DNA of 16,152 nt, taken from NCBI GenBank assembly GCA_051003795.1, contig JBPCKZ010000187.1, positions 1 to 16,152 on the forward strand, given 5' to 3'. Position numbers and translations under genes: made by a program. Shown here in pieces: positions 14,724 through 16,152 of the stretch (positions within the stretch are counted from its first letter, which is position 1; each line of letters starts with the position of its first letter). The DNA comes from JALYXS01 sp051003795 (GTDB lineage Bacteria > Acidobacteriota > Terriglobia > Bryobacterales > Bryobacteraceae). Under the pieces are notes generated by a model. The model made no database searches. It had not been told where the DNA came from and worked only from the letters and a program-made list of their open reading frames with translations.

Positions 14724-15584
14724 ATGAAATCATGGCTCTGTTTCCTGTTCGCGATCGCGTCTCTCGGCAAGGCCGCCCCGGTTTTGAAAATCTTGATCGT
14801 CGACGGGCAAAATAACCACAAATGGCGGGAGACCACGCCCGTCTTGAAAAAACTCTTGGAAGATTCGGGCCGGTTCTCGGTGGAGGTGGCCACGACGCCG
14901 CCCCCGGGGGCGGACATGAGCGGTTTTCAGCCTGATTTCGCCGCGTACGATGCGATCGTTTCCAACTACAATGGCGATCCATGGCCCGCTCTCGCAAAGA
15001 CGGCTTTCGAGCAGTTCGTCCGCGGTGGGGGCGGATTCGTTTCCTACCACGCGGCCGACAATTCCTTCCCGGAGTGGAAGGCGTATAACGAGATGATCGG
15101 CATTGGCGGCTGGGGCGATCGCACGGAAGCGTCGGGCCTATACGTGCGGTTTAAGGACGGGCAATTGATCAAGGACACGAGCCCCGGGCCGACCGGGCAC
15201 CATGGAAAGCGGTTGCCCTTCCAGGTGGTGGTTCGCGATGCGCATCATCCCGTGACCAAGGGGCTGCCAAAAGTTTGGATGCACGCCGCCGACGAATTGT
15301 ACGACCATCTCCGAGGGCCCGCCGAAGACATGACCGTGCTCGCGACGGCGCACTCGGACCCGGCGAATAGCGGTTCGGGCAACGACGAGCCCATGCTGCT
15401 CGCGCTCAAATATGGAAAAGGGCGGGTATTCCACACTGCGCTGGGGCATGATACGGAAGCGATGAAGTCGGTGGACTTCATCGTGACGCTACGACGCGGC
15501 ACGGAGTGGGCCGCGACCGGGAAGGTCACGGAGAAAGTGCCGGCCGACTTTCCAACGGCGGATAAAATGAGCGTGCGGGAGTAG
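14724..15584 (+). CDS. Secreted ThuA-domain protein
   Basis: A 286-residue ThuA-like protein of the class I glutamine-amidotransferase-like fold. An N-terminal signal peptide (MKSWLCFLFAIASLGKAA, cleavage likely near residue 18) points to export. The domain starts at LKILIVDGQNNHKW, followed by YDAIVSNYNGDPW, FVRGGGGFVSYHAADNSF (99-116), the HPVTKGLPKVW segment (175-185) and KYGKGRVFHTALGHD (229-243), which are the usual landmarks of the family. ThuA is linked to trehalose and related sugar use in rhizobia, and ThuA-like domains occur in many sugar-degrading loci; the exact substrate is not shown. The ATG is chosen because a signal peptide follows it, though no ribosome-binding site lies in front. 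The stop is followed directly by the hicB remnant, whose GGGAG ribosome-binding site is inside this gene's last codons. Confidence 0.8.
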   Translation: MKSWLCFLFAIASLGKAAPVLKILIVDGQNNHKWRETTPVLKKLLEDSGRFSVEVATTPPPGADMSGFQPDFAAYDAIVSNYNGDPWPALAKTAFEQFVRGGGGFVSYHAADNSFPEWKAYNEMIGIGGWGDRTEASGLYVRFKDGQLIKDTSPGPTGHHGKRLPFQVVVRDAHHPVTKGLPKVWMHAADELYDHLRGPAEDMTVLATAHSDPANSGSGNDEPMLLALKYGKGRVFHTALGHDTEAMKSVDFIVTLRRGTEWAATGKVTEKVPADFPTADKMSVRE

Positions 15585-15588
15585 ATTT

Positions 15589-15732
15589 ATGGAGATCGTC
15601 ACTGTGGAGTCGATTGCAATCGAGGCGGCGATTGCGGCTGTCCGGGCAATAGCGTTGCGCGTTGCGGCCGATTGCATCGATCATGGGGAGCCAGTTCCCG
15701 CGCCGTTCGCCAAAGTTTTCACGCTGGCATGA
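15589..15732 (+). pseudogene. hicB: N-terminally truncated HicB-like antitoxin remnant
   Basis: 47 residues. The sequence EAAIAAVRAIALRVAADCIDHGEPVP matches the second half of HicB antitoxins, in which a beta-rich partial RNase-like fold is followed by this helix and the acidic hinge. The N-terminal strands, normally about 35 residues, are missing, and a TGA at 15568-15570 blocks any extension. It may still be translated because GGGAG (15577-15581) lies 7 nt before the ATG. Its stop overlaps the hicA remnant by 4 nt (ATGA), the normal arrangement for this toxin-antitoxin order. Confidence 0.65.
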
Positions 15733-15881
15733 GCCGCTGGCCGTCGATTAAAGCGAAGCGGCTGCTGTCGGCGTTGCTCCGGATCGGATGGCAAGTGGCT
15801 TGGCAGAGTGGTTCCCACCGGCGGCTCAAGCAAATCATGACTTATAGGCCGTCTGGTACCCTACCTATTTCCCGTCCATGA
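15729..15881 (+). pseudogene. hicA: C-terminally truncated HicA-like toxin remnant
   Basis: 50 residues. MSRWPSIKAKRLLSALLRIGW and QSGSHRRL match the first half of HicA, a small double-stranded-RNA-binding-fold mRNA interferase; the catalytic histidine, His30 in GSHR, is kept. After about residue 35 the sequence diverges, losing the aromatic FAFHD strand and the C-terminal helix that carry the rest of the fold, and it ends in an unrelated GTLPISRP tail. The complete toxin is usually 60-80 residues, so it is probably inactive. Its stop overlaps the ATG of the next gene by 4 nt. Confidence 0.65.
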
Positions 15882-16152
15882 AGACTCGCACTCTCGCGCT
15901 ATTACTCGCCCTGGCGGGCTTGATATTTCCGCAGACCCGCCCGAAGCCCAAGCTCGTACTCGGTATCGTAGTCGATCAGTTCCGTTATGACTACCTCACC
16001 CGCTTCCGAAAAGAATACACCGCCTGGTTCGACCTTCTTCTGACGAAAGGCGCCAACTTCGCCAGCGCGCATTACGAGCAGTTTCCGACCGTTACCGCCA
16101 TCGGCCACAGCACGTTCATGAGCGGGGCGACGCCTTCGATCAGCGGCATCGT
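15878..16152 (+). CDS. Alkaline-phosphatase-superfamily phosphatase (PafA-like), 5' end only
   Basis: The first 91 residues of a protein cut by the window edge. A hydrophobic leader (MKTRTLALLLALAGLIFPQ) suggests export. The mature start LVLGIVVDQFRYDYL holds the first metal-binding aspartate, Asp33, and FPTVTAIGHSTFMSG (69-83) contains the nucleophile threonine region of the NPP/PafA group, followed by TPSISGI. Enzymes of this group release phosphate from phosphomonoesters or cleave diesters; the substrate cannot be told from this fragment. Its ATG overlaps the hicA remnant's stop, and no good promoter is seen just upstream. Confidence 0.8.
   Translation, partial: MKTRTLALLLALAGLIFPQTRPKPKLVLGIVVDQFRYDYLTRFRKEYTAWFDLLLTKGANFASAHYEQFPTVTAIGHSTFMSGATPSISGI

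Noticed and set aside
14669..14917. Upstream extension of the sugar isomerase frame
   Set aside because: It overlaps the ThuA gene on the opposite strand and the TIM barrel begins at 14668.
1..16152. CRISPR array, tRNA, rRNA, riboswitch or anti-phage system
   Set aside because: I found no regularly spaced long repeats, no tRNA cloverleaf and no nuclease, helicase or sensor genes beyond MutS and the hicBA remnant.

Overview
This window of about 16.2 kb has a moderately high GC content. It looks like chromosomal DNA from an acidobacterium, with the best fit in the Solibacter/Bryobacter group. That assignment rests on gene content and protein style (anhydromuramate kinase, AsmA-like protein, ThuA-domain protein, PafA-like phosphatase, DUF4331 protein), not on any marker gene, so it is an inference. 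No rRNA, tRNA or CRISPR array was found.

Layout. Positions 1-139 look like the end of an insertion sequence (imperfect repeats around AACCGGACA, ending in ACA). A sigma70-like promoter at 193-221 then drives a plus-strand cassette of three genes: a DUF4331 protein, a TPR protein and a GHSMAG lipase/esterase (260-3795). After a 93-bp palindrome-rich spacer come two plus-strand surface-polysaccharide genes, a Wzy-like polymerase and a TIGR04325-type methyltransferase, which overlap (3889-6065).

From 13766 down to 6086 the minus strand carries a tightly packed operon. In transcription order it holds a doubtful 46-aa ORF, a 59-aa GatC/AtzG-like small protein, an amidase-signature enzyme, mutS, anmK, a VTT/DedA-like membrane protein and an AsmA-like protein. 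Most junctions overlap by a few bases (GTGA, TAATG) or are separated by less than 45 bp.

From 13811 onward the genes look like sugar and phosphate scavenging functions. A TIM-barrel sugar isomerase/epimerase (minus) and a secreted ThuA-domain protein (plus) diverge from a 55-bp shared promoter region. Each start codon lies exactly 6 nt from a -10-like hexamer, which suggests leaderless transcripts, and a perfect 11-bp tandem repeat lies between them. Then come remnants of a hicBA toxin-antitoxin pair: HicB has lost its N-terminus and HicA its C-terminus. The window ends in the start of a secreted alkaline-phosphatase-superfamily protein whose ATG overlaps the stop of the hicA remnant.

Most genes belong to known families. 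The items most worth following up are the micro-ORF coupled to the amidase, the symmetrical leaderless divergent promoter with its tandem operator-like repeat, the DUF4331-TPR-lipase cassette, and the doubly truncated hicBA pair. I cannot claim a clearly new defence or mobile system here.
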